From Parascardovia denticolens DSM 10105 = JCM 12538 (GTDB taxonomy: Bacteria; Actinomycetota; Actinomycetes; Actinomycetales; Bifidobacteriaceae), in the NCBI RefSeq assembly GCF_001042675.1, contig NZ_AP012333.1, positions 1,178,001 to 1,242,000 of the forward strand: a DNA stretch of 64,000 nt, in the 5' to 3' direction. Below are positions 1 to 8,997 of the stretch, piece after piece. Both the position numbers and the translations under genes were made by a program. Every line of letters begins with the position of its first letter. Positions within the stretch are counted from its first letter, which is position 1. A model generated the notes under the pieces. The model searched no databases, was not told the origin of the DNA, and worked only from the letters and a program-made list of their open reading frames with translations.

Positions 1-272
1 AGGAACTGGTTGCCCAGACCTTCGCCTTCGGAAGCCCCCTTGACGATGCCGGCGATATCCACGAAGGTGACGGTGGCGGGCACGATCTTCTCAGTGCCGA
101 CCAGCTTGGCCAGAACGGCCAAACGGCTGTCGGGCAGGGGGACGATGCCCGTATTGGGCTCGATGGTGGCGAAGGGGTAGTTCTCCGCCAACACGTTGTT
201 CCTGGTCAAAGCGTTAAAAAGAGTGGACTTGCCAACGTTCGGCAAACCAACGATTCCAATGGTCAAAGACAT
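1..272 (-). CDS. ychF: YchF/OLA1 redox-regulated ATPase, N-terminal part
   Basis: This is the first 90 residues of the translation-associated P-loop ATPase YchF, cut by the window edge. The protein begins [20 protein letters not shown], with the Obg-family P-loop GLPNVGKST at residues 9-17, followed by the family-typical [10 protein letters not shown] segment and the Walker B-like [10 protein letters not shown]. YchF binds the ribosome and prefers ATP over GTP. The ATG at 272 is the natural start because the P-loop must lie within the first 20 residues. The gene runs off the left end. It is tandem with the downstream peptidase gene, whose start lies beyond it on the same strand. Confidence 0.95.
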   Translation of the reverse strand, partial: MSLTIGIVGLPNVGKSTLFNALTRNNVLAENYPFATIEPNTGIVPLPDSRLAVLAKLVGTEKIVPATVTFVDIAGIVKGASEGEGLGNQF

Positions 273-299
273 GAGTCCCAGTGTAGAAAGAAGCTATGA

Positions 300-1823
300 C
301 TAGCCTTCCCGCTTTCGCCGGGATTCGAAGGAATTCCGCGCGGCCACGGTTTCCTGAAAATTGTGGTCCAAATCCCCGCGTCGAAGGGCCTCCTGGTAAA
401 GGTGGACGAAGACGTCGCCGGAGCGGACCCCGTCATGTTCGTACTGGTTGGTCACCCAGGCGTGGGAATGGGACAGACGGCTGAGGGTATCCAGTTGCAG
501 GGTAGAATCCACATACATGTCGTCAAAATAGACGACACATTGCACCGGGACCTGGTTGTGGGCCAATTGGTCGGGGTCGTAGATCTTCCCCCACCGGGTA
601 TCGGTCATCATCTCCTCCACAAAAGCGTGGAAAGGCTTGAGAGAGCTGTCCTCACGGAACATCTCCGGCAGGGCCGCCTCCCCGATCAAGACCAAGGGCC
701 GGTGATCGACGGCGAATTCAGGACTGTGCTCGATCACGTCATGAGCGGCCCAGTCGATGGGACCGCAGTCTTCGTTGGCGTAGATGAACTCCTGTAAGGT
801 CCAATACAAAGGATTGCCGTAGGTGGAGGTCAGATCCATGACTTCCTGGAGGAATCCGTCGGTCAGAGTGATTTCCTTGTTGGGAGCCTGGCCGGACTTT
901 TTGGCAGACAGACTGCCATCAGCCGAAGCGAAGGCGGAATCCAAGGTCCAATGCATGCGTTCGAAGCTGGGCTTCATGCCGAAATCGCCGCCCATCATCT
1001 GCAGACGGCGGACGGTGAGGGGGTCTCCGTTGGGCAAGGTCACTTCGTGGGTCGCCACATAGTCGGCGATGGCGGCAAGGCGGTCTTTGTCCCCCGGGTA
1101 CCGCTGGTAGAACTGCTGGCTCTTGGCCAGCATCCGGGGAACCGTATGCTCATACAATTCGTGGGCATTGCCGGGGATGTGCATGACCCCGCCGGTCACG
1201 AAGGAGGCGGCCAAGGCTTGCGGATAAAGGGACAGATAGGTCATGGTCAGGAATCCGCCATAGGACTGGCCCAAGGTGGTCCACTTGGCTCCGCGGAATT
1301 CGGTGCGGCGAAGATATTCGAAATCCCTGATGATGGAGTCGGCCAGGAAGTGGTGGAGGTAGTCGGCGCCCGCGCGCGGATCATCGGCGAAGACGGCCAT
1401 CCGATGGGAGTCCACATGGGTGGACCGGCCCGTCCCCCTTTGGTCGGGCAGAACGATCCTGTAGTGTTTGCTGGCCTCTTCCAGCCAAGGGATGGATTCC
1501 AAGCTCATCGGCCGAGGTCCCGCTCCCCCGGGGCCGCCTTGCAGGAAGACCAGTAGGGGAAGATCCCGACCCATCTGATCGGCCCGGGTCACCAGCCGGT
1601 AGAAAAGGCGGATGTCCCCATCCTCCTCCCCGGTCTGGCTTCCCCTTTCCGCTGGGAGCAAAGACCGGCATTTCCGATAAGACTGGTAAAGCCCTGCCGT
1701 GACCTCATCCTTCAGATCCGGGTCGAAGCGGGGCGAATCGGCCCGGGACCAATCCAGGGGGACGGACAGGGAGTGGTCTTCCACATGAAGGCCAGGTAGG
1801 TAGTAGGAATCCAAAAGGGTCAT
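300..1823 (-). CDS. Proline iminopeptidase-type alpha/beta hydrolase
   Basis: A 507-residue alpha/beta hydrolase of the S33 peptidase family, predicted to release N-terminal proline from peptides in the cytoplasm. Visible marks are the oxyanion-hole segment LQGGPGGAG near residue 95, the PDQRGTGRS strand, and the nucleophile elbow GQSYGG near residue 190. The C-terminal QYEHDG segment probably carries the catalytic histidine. No signal peptide is present. The ATG at 1823 (MTLLDSYYLPG) is used; the reading frame stays open far upstream but there only mirrors the permease gene on the other strand. The length is greater than the classic 320-residue enzyme and matches the long actinobacterial form. 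The natural substrate is inferred. Confidence 0.85.
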   Translation of the reverse strand: MTLLDSYYLPGLHVEDHSLSVPLDWSRADSPRFDPDLKDEVTAGLYQSYRKCRSLLPAERGSQTGEEDGDIRLFYRLVTRADQMGRDLPLLVFLQGGPGGAGPRPMSLESIPWLEEASKHYRIVLPDQRGTGRSTHVDSHRMAVFADDPRAGADYLHHFLADSIIRDFEYLRRTEFRGAKWTTLGQSYGGFLTMTYLSLYPQALAASFVTGGVMHIPGNAHELYEHTVPRMLAKSQQFYQRYPGDKDRLAAIADYVATHEVTLPNGDPLTVRRLQMMGGDFGMKPSFERMHWTLDSAFASADGSLSAKKSGQAPNKEITLTDGFLQEVMDLTSTYGNPLYWTLQEFIYANEDCGPIDWAAHDVIEHSPEFAVDHRPLVLIGEAALPEMFREDSSLKPFHAFVEEMMTDTRWGKIYDPDQLAHNQVPVQCVVYFDDMYVDSTLQLDTLSRLSHSHAWVTNQYEHDGVRSGDVFVHLYQEALRRGDLDHNFQETVAARNSFESRRKREG

Positions 1824-1918
1824 GGCAACAGTATAGAGGCTGGACTCCCACGAAAACAAGCCATCCCCGTTTTGGTGACGAATCTTGTTAGTATGGTGGG
1901 AGGCGCGCCAAGCGCCAA

Positions 1919-1992
1919 GGCCCCGTAGCTCAGCTGGATAGAGCAGGAAACTTCTAATTTCAAGGTCGTGAGTTCGAATCTCATTGGGGCCA
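1919..1992 (+). tRNA. tRNA-Arg(TCT)
   Basis: A full cloverleaf can be folded. The acceptor arm pairs GGCCCCG with TGGGGCC and has discriminator A at 1992. The D arm is GCTC/GAGC, the anticodon loop CTTCTAA gives anticodon TCT, and the T loop is TTCGAAT on a GTGAG/CTCAT stem. The top of the anticodon stem (G27-A43) is mismatched. No CCA is encoded. It reads AGA codons, which are rare in high-GC genomes. Confidence 0.95.
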
Positions 1993-2051
1993 CGAGTCGC
2001 CAGGGATGCCCTGGCATGCGAAATTACCATACCTTCTATGGGGAGATGTCC

Positions 2052-3245
2052 ATGCGTCGCTGGGTCATTCAGACTCTCAAGCGGGAAACCATTCTCGTCA
2101 TCGCCAGCATCCTTGCTATCGTTTCCTGCTTCATCGTCCACCCCGATAAGGAATATCTCGGCTATATCCATACCCACACCATCGGCCAGCTGATCTGCCT
2201 CATGCTGGTGGTCGCGGGGATGCAGCGCATCGGCGTCTTCCGCATCATCGGCGCCAAAATGCTCTCCCACGCCCGCACCCCGCGTTTCCTGGTCCTCATC
2301 TTCATCGGCCTGACCTTCTTCTCTTCCATGCTCATCACCAATGATGTGGCTCTGGTCACCTTCGTCCCCTTCGCCATCGCCGTGCTCATCATGGCCCATA
2401 TGGAAGACAAGACGGTCATCACCGTCACCCTCATGACCCTGGGAGCCAACCTGGGTTCCATGCTCACCCCGGTGGGTAACGCCCACAACCTGTATCTGGC
2501 CGCGAAGACGGAGATGCCCATCGGCCAGTTCCTGCTCATCATGATCCCCTACTCCGGCATGGCCGCCATCCTGCTCATCATCGCCACCTTCATCTTCTTC
2601 TCCGACAAGCAGATCCCCGGCTTCGAAGGCCTGGATTCCGACACCATCGAACGTCACATCCTGGCCCCGGAGATCGAAAAGGAACAGCCTGACGAAATCC
2701 GCATCACCGGCTACGGCGCCGGCTACGGCGGCTGGCGGCTCTACGTCTACATCGCCCTTTTCATCGTCTGCCTCCTGGCCGTCAGCGGCATCATCCCCTT
2801 GTGGGCCATGATCGCCGTCTGCTTCGGCGTTTTCTTCCTCACCGACCGTCGGGCCTTCAAACATGTGGATTGGGGTCTGCCCCTGACCTTCGTGGCCTTC
2901 TTCATCTTCATCGGCAACATGCGCCGCGTCCCCGAATTCTATACTTTGGCGGCCAATCTGGTGCAGATTGATCCCTTGGATGTGGCCGTCGGATCCAGCC
3001 AGCTCATCTCCAACGTCCCGACCACCCTGCTTCTGGCCAGCTTCTCCAATAACTGGCATGCCCTCATCGTGGGCACGAACCTGGGCGGCATGGGCACTCT
3101 GATCGCCTCCATGGCCTCCTTGGTCTCCTTCAAGGCCGTGACCGCCCGATACCCGGAGAAAAAGCGGAATTACCTGGGCGTCTATACGGTCATGAACGTG
3201 GTTTTCCTGGCCATCCTGCTGGGCCTGGCCCATCTGCTTGTCTGA
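2052..3245 (+). CDS. SLC13/ArsB-type (ion transporter superfamily) permease
   Basis: A 397-residue polytopic membrane protein with about ten hydrophobic segments. Two pseudo-repeated motifs typical of the SLC13/ArsB/NhaD fold are visible: TNDVALVTFVPF and GSMLTPVGNAHN in the first half, and SNVPTTLLLASFS followed by GTNLGGMGTLIASMASL in the second. Members move dicarboxylates, citrate, arsenite or Na+/H+; the substrate here cannot be assigned. The start at 2052 is chosen because GGGGAG sits six bases before it. A longer open frame begins inside the preceding tRNA gene and is not credible. It lies 59 bases after tRNA-Arg and converges with the ECF operon. Confidence 0.8.
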   Translation: MRRWVIQTLKRETILVIASILAIVSCFIVHPDKEYLGYIHTHTIGQLICLMLVVAGMQRIGVFRIIGAKMLSHARTPRFLVLIFIGLTFFSSMLITNDVALVTFVPFAIAVLIMAHMEDKTVITVTLMTLGANLGSMLTPVGNAHNLYLAAKTEMPIGQFLLIMIPYSGMAAILLIIATFIFFSDKQIPGFEGLDSDTIERHILAPEIEKEQPDEIRITGYGAGYGGWRLYVYIALFIVCLLAVSGIIPLWAMIAVCFGVFFLTDRRAFKHVDWGLPLTFVAFFIFIGNMRRVPEFYTLAANLVQIDPLDVAVGSSQLISNVPTTLLLASFSNNWHALIVGTNLGGMGTLIASMASLVSFKAVTARYPEKKRNYLGVYTVMNVVFLAILLGLAHLLV

Positions 3246-3298
3246 GATTTCCGATTTCCCCCATTTCTCTTTTCTTCTTCGCTTATGACCTACAACTA

Positions 3299-5776
3299 TC
3301 AGGCGGCCGTATGCCCCAGGAAGCGGAAGGTTCCGGCCCAAGCTGCGGCCATCAGAGCGATGGCGGGGATGAGGATGCAGATGAGCAGGTAAAGCCCGTC
3401 TTTGAGCAATCCCCTGCTCTCCCGCCAATGCGTGCGTTCGCGAGGCCCCCCAAAGCCTCGGGCCTGCATGGCCGTGGCGAGGTTCGACGAACGGCGGATG
3501 GACAAAACTAGCAAAGCGAAGGATTGAGAGAGGAAATCCCCCACTTTCGAACGGCTTTGGACCCCTCGTGACCGCCGGGACATGGACAGGGAAGCCCAAT
3601 CATCCTGGAGGAGGGAGAAGAGGCGCATGCCGGCCAACCCGCCGTAAACGAAGCGGTCGGGCATATGGAAGCATTGGGAGAAGGAGTCGGCCAGGTCGGT
3701 CGGTTCGATGCCGATGACCAGGCAAAAAGCGGGGACCCCCATGGCGATGATGCGTAAAGAAGTGGCGGCCGCCAGGAGGAGCGAGCCTTGGGAGACTTCC
3801 ATAATCCCCCAGTGAAGGAAGACCCGGCCGGAAGCCTGCCCGTAGAGGGCGACGGAGATGGCGGACGCCAAGGATCCCAACCAAATGATCCAGGATTTCT
3901 TCATGATCTGAGACCAGCGATAACCGCATAGAAGGAGTCCACCTATAGATAAAACGCATGCAACTGTCGCTGAAACAAGGTCAAGGCTGATGACCATGAT
4001 CAGGCAGAGGATGATGGCCCCCAGCAAACGGAAACCGGGATTGAGGGAGGAGATCAGGGCCGAAGGGCTCGACTGTTTCTTATCCTCCTTCCGTTGCGAG
4101 TCCGGGCTGACCTTGATTTGCATCTCCCCCCTGCCGGAATCGGTCTCTTCTTCGAAACGCACGATCCTGGCCCCCACCGCCTTGAGGAAATCCTCGTCAT
4201 GGGTGACCACGATCAGACAGAGGCCTTCCATGGCCAGACGCCGGATCGTGGAGACCAAAGAGAGCCAAGCAGCCCGGTCCTGTCCGAAAGTCGGCTCATC
4301 CAAGATGAGGACGCGAGGGCTGGCGGCCAAGGCCGAAGCCACCGTCAACCTGCGCTTTTGCCCACCGGAAAGGGTGTAAGGATTCGCTTCTTCCAATCCA
4401 TCCAAACGGTAGGTATCCATCAAATCGCGGGCTTGACGAATCTCCGACTCACTGGGGTCTTTGCCCGACCGCCCGGGCCGGCCATCAGCCGTCCGTAAAG
4501 ATTGGACCAGTTCGGAGAGGACGGAGGCCGTGACGAATTGATACTCTGGATTCTGGAAAACGTATTGGATGCGACCGGCCAAAGCCGGGGAAGACCAGTC
4601 CTGTGGTCGCACCGAGTCCTTCCGCCCCCGCAGGTCCTCCCCCGCGGTCACGCGACCGGATCGCGGCTGTAGGAGCCCGGCCAAAGTCAAGGCCAGAGTG
4701 GATTTCCCCGAACCGTTGCGCCCCACCAAAGCGGTGATCTGGCCAGGGTAAAAATCCATGGTGATACCCCGGGCTATGGGTTCGTCGGTATGGCCGACGG
4801 CCAGGTTTCTGACGGATAAAAGGGGTCGGCTGCTTGCCGTCCTTCCTTCCGCCTGCGATTGATGGGCCGTCCGATCGACCTGGAGGTCAGCTGGATGGTC
4901 GGATGCAGAACTGGACGAACTCCGGTAAAGGCGAGGTATCCATAAGCCCAAGGATTCCACAAGGTCGGCCTGGCCTTTGAAAACCTGCTCCGGACTGCCA
5001 TCGGCCACGACCCTGGTGACCCGGGATGAGGACGGGTCCCGCTCATCAGGGCCCGGGGCCAAAACAATCACCCGGTCGATCAGAGGAAGCCAGAGGTCCG
5101 CCTTATGCTCCACCAAAACCATGGTCGGATGGGTCCGCTCCATCACCTGGCTTACCGCTTCCACCAAGTCCCCGGACCCGGGTGGGTCGATCATGGAGGT
5201 CGGCTCGTCCAAAAGCAGCAGACCCGGCCGCATGGCCAAAACCCCGGCCAAGGCCAGTCTCTGGGCTTGGCCGCCGGACAAGTGGGCGGTGGAACGGTGC
5301 CATTGCAAGTCTTCCAAACCGACCTGGCCCAGGCATTCCTTCACCCGGCTGGTGATATCAGGCCGGCTCAACCCCAGATTCTCCGGCCCGAAGGCCACGT
5401 TATCAGCCAGACGTTCGAAAATCGTCTGCGCCTGGGGGTCCTGCATGAGCAGACCGGAAGAGCCTATGGCCTGCCCGGCCGGCTTCCCGCCGACCAGGAG
5501 GGCGCCTTCGCTCAGCCCCCCCTCCTCGTCTTCCTGACCGGCCTCAGCGGCTCCCAGCAACCCGGCCATAGCCTGTAGAAGGGTGGATTTACCCACTCCC
5601 GAAGCGCCGAGCAGGAGGACCCGTTGCCCGGCGTCTATATGGAGGGAGAGGTGGCGCAAAGCCCAGTCGGAACGCAGGGGGTGATGGTAGCCCCAATCGT
5701 GCAGATCGATCGAGACCGTCGAGACCGGCTCCTCCGGGCAGGAAGCCGAGGAGGATGAGGAAGATGGGGATGACAA
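3299..5776 (-). CDS. ECF transporter fused ATPase-ATPase-transmembrane (A-A'-T) protein, YkoD/YkoC type
   Basis: An 825-residue fusion of three energy-coupling factor subunits. The first ATPase has P-loop GASGVGKST near residue 60, signature LSGGQAQR near 167 and Walker B LLLLDEPTS near 190. The second has GRNGSGKST near 355, LSGGQKRR near 465 and LILDEPTFGQD near 490. A linker precedes a CbiQ/EcfT membrane domain from about 570 to the end, with the coupling motifs SRRSRG and ARG. In many bacteria YkoD (two ATPases) and YkoC (T) are separate proteins. It lies 13 bases downstream of the S-component gene, in one operon under a TPP riboswitch, so it energises uptake of thiamine or its pyrimidine precursor. 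A low-complexity Ser-rich stretch opens the protein. Confidence 0.93.
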   Translation of the reverse strand: MSSPSSSSSSASCPEEPVSTVSIDLHDWGYHHPLRSDWALRHLSLHIDAGQRVLLLGASGVGKSTLLQAMAGLLGAAEAGQEDEEGGLSEGALLVGGKPAGQAIGSSGLLMQDPQAQTIFERLADNVAFGPENLGLSRPDITSRVKECLGQVGLEDLQWHRSTAHLSGGQAQRLALAGVLAMRPGLLLLDEPTSMIDPPGSGDLVEAVSQVMERTHPTMVLVEHKADLWLPLIDRVIVLAPGPDERDPSSSRVTRVVADGSPEQVFKGQADLVESLGLWIPRLYRSSSSSASDHPADLQVDRTAHQSQAEGRTASSRPLLSVRNLAVGHTDEPIARGITMDFYPGQITALVGRNGSGKSTLALTLAGLLQPRSGRVTAGEDLRGRKDSVRPQDWSSPALAGRIQYVFQNPEYQFVTASVLSELVQSLRTADGRPGRSGKDPSESEIRQARDLMDTYRLDGLEEANPYTLSGGQKRRLTVASALAASPRVLILDEPTFGQDRAAWLSLVSTIRRLAMEGLCLIVVTHDEDFLKAVGARIVRFEEETDSGRGEMQIKVSPDSQRKEDKKQSSPSALISSLNPGFRLLGAIILCLIMVISLDLVSATVACVLSIGGLLLCGYRWSQIMKKSWIIWLGSLASAISVALYGQASGRVFLHWGIMEVSQGSLLLAAATSLRIIAMGVPAFCLVIGIEPTDLADSFSQCFHMPDRFVYGGLAGMRLFSLLQDDWASLSMSRRSRGVQSRSKVGDFLSQSFALLVLSIRRSSNLATAMQARGFGGPRERTHWRESRGLLKDGLYLLICILIPAIALMAAAWAGTFRFLGHTAA

Positions 5777-5789
5777 GCCGGTCCCGCCT

Positions 5790-6440
5790 TCACTTCGTCT
5801 GAGCGGCGTCGGCCTGACGGACCAGGCGGCCGGAAGCGAAACGGTCCAAAGCGCCTGTCTTGGCTATGGCTTTATAGAGGAACCACATGAGCAAGCCGGC
5901 CACAATGGCCCCGGAGACGACCGTGCTCACGCATTCCACCAAGTTCTTGGCCAAAGAATTGCCCTGTTGATAGCCCAAAATCACGTAGCCGACGAAGCAG
6001 AAGAGGCCGGAGACGAGGCCGGACAAGGTCGTCGACCACCAAGTCCAAACCCGGTAGAAGAGGATCAGGAAGACGATCTCCGCCCCCAGGCCTTGGATCA
6101 GGCCGGAGACGATGGTTTCGGCCCCTCCCCAGGAATTCCCCAGGAGGGATTCCAAAAGGGCGGCGACCATCTCCGCGTAGAGGGCGGCTCCCGGCTTACG
6201 CACGATGATGGCGGCCAAGGGGCCGGCGAAAAGGAAGATCCCGTTAACCAGGCCGATCAGTCCCGGGATGAAAGCGAAGCCAGGCTTGAGCGCTTCATAA
6301 ATCCAGGCGCCGGCCCAGAAGACGAAAGCGGAGACGACCCCGATGACGGAGGCGACGATGATGTCGACCACCCTCCAGCGCAAGGAGCGCCGGGGGGAAT
6401 GGTTCGGGAATGATGCGGGAGAAGGGGTGTTCGAGTTCAT
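5790..6440 (-). CDS. ykoE: YkoE-family ECF S component, thiamine/hydroxymethylpyrimidine uptake
   Basis: A 216-residue membrane protein with five or six hydrophobic helices, an alternating Gly/Ala-rich core and a conserved NSWGGAETIVSGLIQGLGAE segment near residues 105-125, typical of YkoE. It is the substrate-binding S component of an energy-coupling factor importer and docks on the fused A-A'-T protein encoded directly downstream. The substrate assignment (thiamine or its hydroxymethylpyrimidine moiety) comes from the family and is strongly backed by the TPP riboswitch in its leader. The start ATG at 6440 begins a polar 23-residue tail before the first helix. Confidence 0.9.
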   Translation of the reverse strand: MNSNTPSPASFPNHSPRRSLRWRVVDIIVASVIGVVSAFVFWAGAWIYEALKPGFAFIPGLIGLVNGIFLFAGPLAAIIVRKPGAALYAEMVAALLESLLGNSWGGAETIVSGLIQGLGAEIVFLILFYRVWTWWSTTLSGLVSGLFCFVGYVILGYQQGNSLAKNLVECVSTVVSGAIVAGLLMWFLYKAIAKTGALDRFASGRLVRQADAAQTK

Positions 6441-6488
6441 GATGTGCCTTTCTATGTAATGATTACTCGAAAAGCACGGGGAGAAGAT

Positions 6489-6575
6489 GACGGTCCGTGC
6501 GCCGGCATTGCCCGGTAACGTTCAATCGGTTATCTCAGCCGCCCGGCCGATTCGGTCAGACAGCACCCGTGTCAG
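6489..6575 (-). promoter_or_regulatory. TPP riboswitch (THI element)
   Basis: On the minus strand the leader of ykoE carries the conserved TPP aptamer blocks in order: ACACGGGTGC near 6572-6562, GGCTGAGATAACC around 6540-6528, GAACGTTACC, and the second sensor arm GGGCAATGCCGGCGCACGGA near 6510-6491. CTGAGA contacts the pyrimidine and the GCCGGCG arm the diphosphate in known THI elements. The aptamer ends about 50 bases before the ykoE start. The expression platform was not resolved; the short distance favours control of translation initiation. Confidence 0.92.
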
Positions 6576-6691
6576 CATCCATGATGCCACTTTCGGCTGA
6601 CAAAAGAAGTGAGAGGGCCTGGCCGGGGAAGGCTCGGGAAAGGCCGGGGGAAGGCTTGTCTTATCTGGCCTTGACGGTATGGTAAGGCCTC

Positions 6692-7363
6692 ATGGATTGG
6701 AATTCAGTGAAGAGCTTCTTCAAGAAAGACGATAAGGAAAACGAGCAGGCCGGCGAACCCGCCCAGGCCGAGCCCCGTAAGACGACGGACCCCTCCCCCG
6801 GCCGCAAGAAAGGGCCGACTCCGAAGCGGAGCGAAGCGGAATCCCAGAACTATCATCCTTTGGTCCCCAAAGACCGCAAAGCCAGCCGCAAGGCGGAGAA
6901 GCTCCGCCGCAGGAAGCGCCAGGACGCCGAATACGCGGCCATGAAAAGCGGGGACTTGACCCATATGCCCGCGGCCGAGCGCATCCCGGTCCGCGTCTAC
7001 ATCCGGGATTACGTGGATTCCCGCTTCAATATAGCCGAATACTTCCTGCCCGCCATGCTGGTCATCCTCATCATCTCCATGATCGTGATGGTCACCCTGC
7101 CCATCGCGGCCATGTGGCTCATGGCCGCGATGTACGTCTACATGGTGGTGGCCGTCATCGACCTCTTCGTCCTGTGGCATGACCTGAAAAAACAGTTGGT
7201 CGACCGCTTCGGAGCCTCTTCCGTGGATAAGCGGATGAGGTCCGGCATGTACGCCAGCCAGCGGGCCATGAACATCCGTCGGTGGCGGCTGCCCATCCCC
7301 CGCCTGAAGAAGCGGGCTGATTACGCCCAGTGGCGTCAGAAGAACGTGAAGAAAGGCCTGTGA
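6692..7363 (+). CDS. DUF3043 family membrane protein
   Basis: A 223-residue actinobacterial protein of unknown function. Residues 1-105 are highly charged and contain the family-typical basic segment KKGPTPKRSEAE. Two hydrophobic helices follow near residues 120-137 and 140-160 (EYFLPAMLVILIISMIVMV and MWLMAAMYVYMVVAVIDLF), then a basic cytoplasmic tail. It begins a cluster with lpdA, whose ATG follows its stop after three bases, so the two are probably co-transcribed. The start at 6692 (MDWNSVKSFFKKDD) has only a weak ribosome-binding site. DUF3043 proteins are widespread in Actinobacteria; no role is claimed. Confidence 0.85.
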   Translation: MDWNSVKSFFKKDDKENEQAGEPAQAEPRKTTDPSPGRKKGPTPKRSEAESQNYHPLVPKDRKASRKAEKLRRRKRQDAEYAAMKSGDLTHMPAAERIPVRVYIRDYVDSRFNIAEYFLPAMLVILIISMIVMVTLPIAAMWLMAAMYVYMVVAVIDLFVLWHDLKKQLVDRFGASSVDKRMRSGMYASQRAMNIRRWRLPIPRLKKRADYAQWRQKNVKKGL

Positions 7364-7366
7364 GAC

Positions 7367-8887
7367 ATGACCCCTGTCAAGGCCGCTTCCACAAGGACCT
7401 ATGATTACGAGCTGGCCGTCATCGGGTCCGGCCCCGGTGGTTATTCCACCGCTTTACGGGCGGCGGAGCTCGGCCTGAAAGTCGCCCTGGTGGAGAAGGA
7501 CCCCCATCTGGGCGGCACCTGCCTGAACCGGGGCTGCATCCCCACGAAAGCCCTTTTGACGGCGGCGCATGCCAGACGGAACATGACCCAGGCGGATTTC
7601 TGGGGAATCGCGGTGGACCCTTCGTCCATCAGCCTTGATACGGCGGCCTTGCACGAACGGAAGCGCTCCCTCGTCTCCTCCATGGTCTCCGGTTTGGAGA
7701 GACTGGTCAAAGCCAGGAAAATCGCCCGAATCCAGGGGACGGCTCATCTTCTGGGACCTCATACCGTCGGGGTGAAGGACCGGCGCATCGAGGCCGACCA
7801 GATTGTTCTGGCCCTGGGGTCCCAGCCTGTGGAACTCCCCTGGCTCCCCTTCGGCGGACCGATTCTGGACTCGGATATGGCCTTGGCCGAAGAATCGATC
7901 CCTGGCCGCGTGGCCATCGTCGGCTCGGGGGCCATCGCTTTGGAGTTCGCCACCTATTGGAGTTCCCTGGGATCCGAGGTGACCGTCTTCCTGCGCAAGG
8001 ACCGGCCGCTCTCCCACGGGGACAAGCGGACCGCCCTGGCCGTCATGCGGGGTCTGGCCCGAAGCGGCATCCGTTTCATCCCTCGCGCCCAGGTGACTCA
8101 AGCGGTCCTCCTGCCTGATTCCCGTCTTGATTTGTCTTACGGACAGTCCGACAGTCGGTCCCAAGGCCAGGCGGACGGACCGTCCGACGACCCCTCGCAC
8201 GAACAGTCGTTGACCGTCGACCGCCTTTTGGTGGCGGTCGGCCGAGCCCCCCGAACCGACCTCCCCGGCCTGGATTTGACCCAGGTCCATCTGGACCCCC
8301 ACGGATTCGTGCTCACCGACCCTTATGGACGGACCGATCAAGGCAACATCTGGGCCGTGGGCGACATCCGGGCGGGCCATCAACTGGCCCACCGCGCTTT
8401 CGGACAGGGAATCGCCGTCGCCGAATCGATCGCTTTCGACCGCGGTCTCCTCTCCCGGCCTCCCCGGCCGGTGGACGAACATTCCGTCCCCCAGGTGGTC
8501 TATTCGGAAATCGAATACGCATCCGTCGGCTATACGAAAGATGAAGGGATGGCCCGGCCCGAAGAGTTCTTCGACGTCCAGGAGACCGCCATCCCCCTGC
8601 TCTCCAACTCCCGGGTCCTCATGGAACAAGCCTCCGGCAACCTCACCCTGGTCACGGGAAAGCTGACCGCGAGGAAAGGCGGCCAGGGAGCCGACACGGT
8701 TTATCTTCTGGGAGCCCACATAGCCGGCCCCCGGACCAGCGAAATGATCGCCGAAGCCCAACAGATCATCGCCAACCGCATCCCCCTCCATCTGGCGGCC
8801 AGCCTCATCCACCCTCACCCTACGATCAGCGAATCCCTGGGCGAGGCCCTGCTCAAAGCCGACGGACGTCCCCTGCATCTGCGGTAG
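7367..8887 (+). CDS. lpdA: Dihydrolipoyl dehydrogenase-like flavoprotein disulfide reductase
   Basis: A 506-residue class I pyridine nucleotide-disulfide oxidoreductase. The FAD-binding GSGPGG is at residues 20-25, the redox disulfide GGTCLNRGCIP has Cys52 and Cys57, the NAD-binding GSGAIALE lies near 185, and the second FAD motif WAVGDI is near 330. The C-terminal dimer-interface histidine pair HPHPT is at about 482. The enzyme reoxidises dihydrolipoamide, normally as E3 of 2-oxoacid dehydrogenases or the glycine cleavage system. Bifidobacteria usually lack pyruvate dehydrogenase, so its partner is unclear. A repetitive Ser/Asp/Gln-rich insertion occurs near residues 255-285 (SQGQADGPSDD). 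Confidence 0.9.
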   Translation: MTPVKAASTRTYDYELAVIGSGPGGYSTALRAAELGLKVALVEKDPHLGGTCLNRGCIPTKALLTAAHARRNMTQADFWGIAVDPSSISLDTAALHERKRSLVSSMVSGLERLVKARKIARIQGTAHLLGPHTVGVKDRRIEADQIVLALGSQPVELPWLPFGGPILDSDMALAEESIPGRVAIVGSGAIALEFATYWSSLGSEVTVFLRKDRPLSHGDKRTALAVMRGLARSGIRFIPRAQVTQAVLLPDSRLDLSYGQSDSRSQGQADGPSDDPSHEQSLTVDRLLVAVGRAPRTDLPGLDLTQVHLDPHGFVLTDPYGRTDQGNIWAVGDIRAGHQLAHRAFGQGIAVAESIAFDRGLLSRPPRPVDEHSVPQVVYSEIEYASVGYTKDEGMARPEEFFDVQETAIPLLSNSRVLMEQASGNLTLVTGKLTARKGGQGADTVYLLGAHIAGPRTSEMIAEAQQIIANRIPLHLAASLIHPHPTISESLGEALLKADGRPLHLR

Positions 8888-8997
8888 CACCATCCGCTTC
8901 CTTACTTCCCCGGGCCCCATTAAACTTGGTTCCAGTTAGTCTTTGACGAATTCACCAATCGAACCATCGACGAATATACAAACAGACAAGAGGTACC

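Noticed and set aside
1968-2051. Start of the permease inside the tRNA-Arg gene
   Set aside because: A gene start within the tRNA is implausible, and GGGGAG precedes the ATG at 2052.
1824-3599. Very long minus-strand open frame extending the iminopeptidase upstream to 1099 residues
   Set aside because: The added part is the antisense of the SLC13-type permease and tRNA-Arg, with His/Asp/Gly-rich shadow composition; the ATG at 1823 fits the enzyme family.
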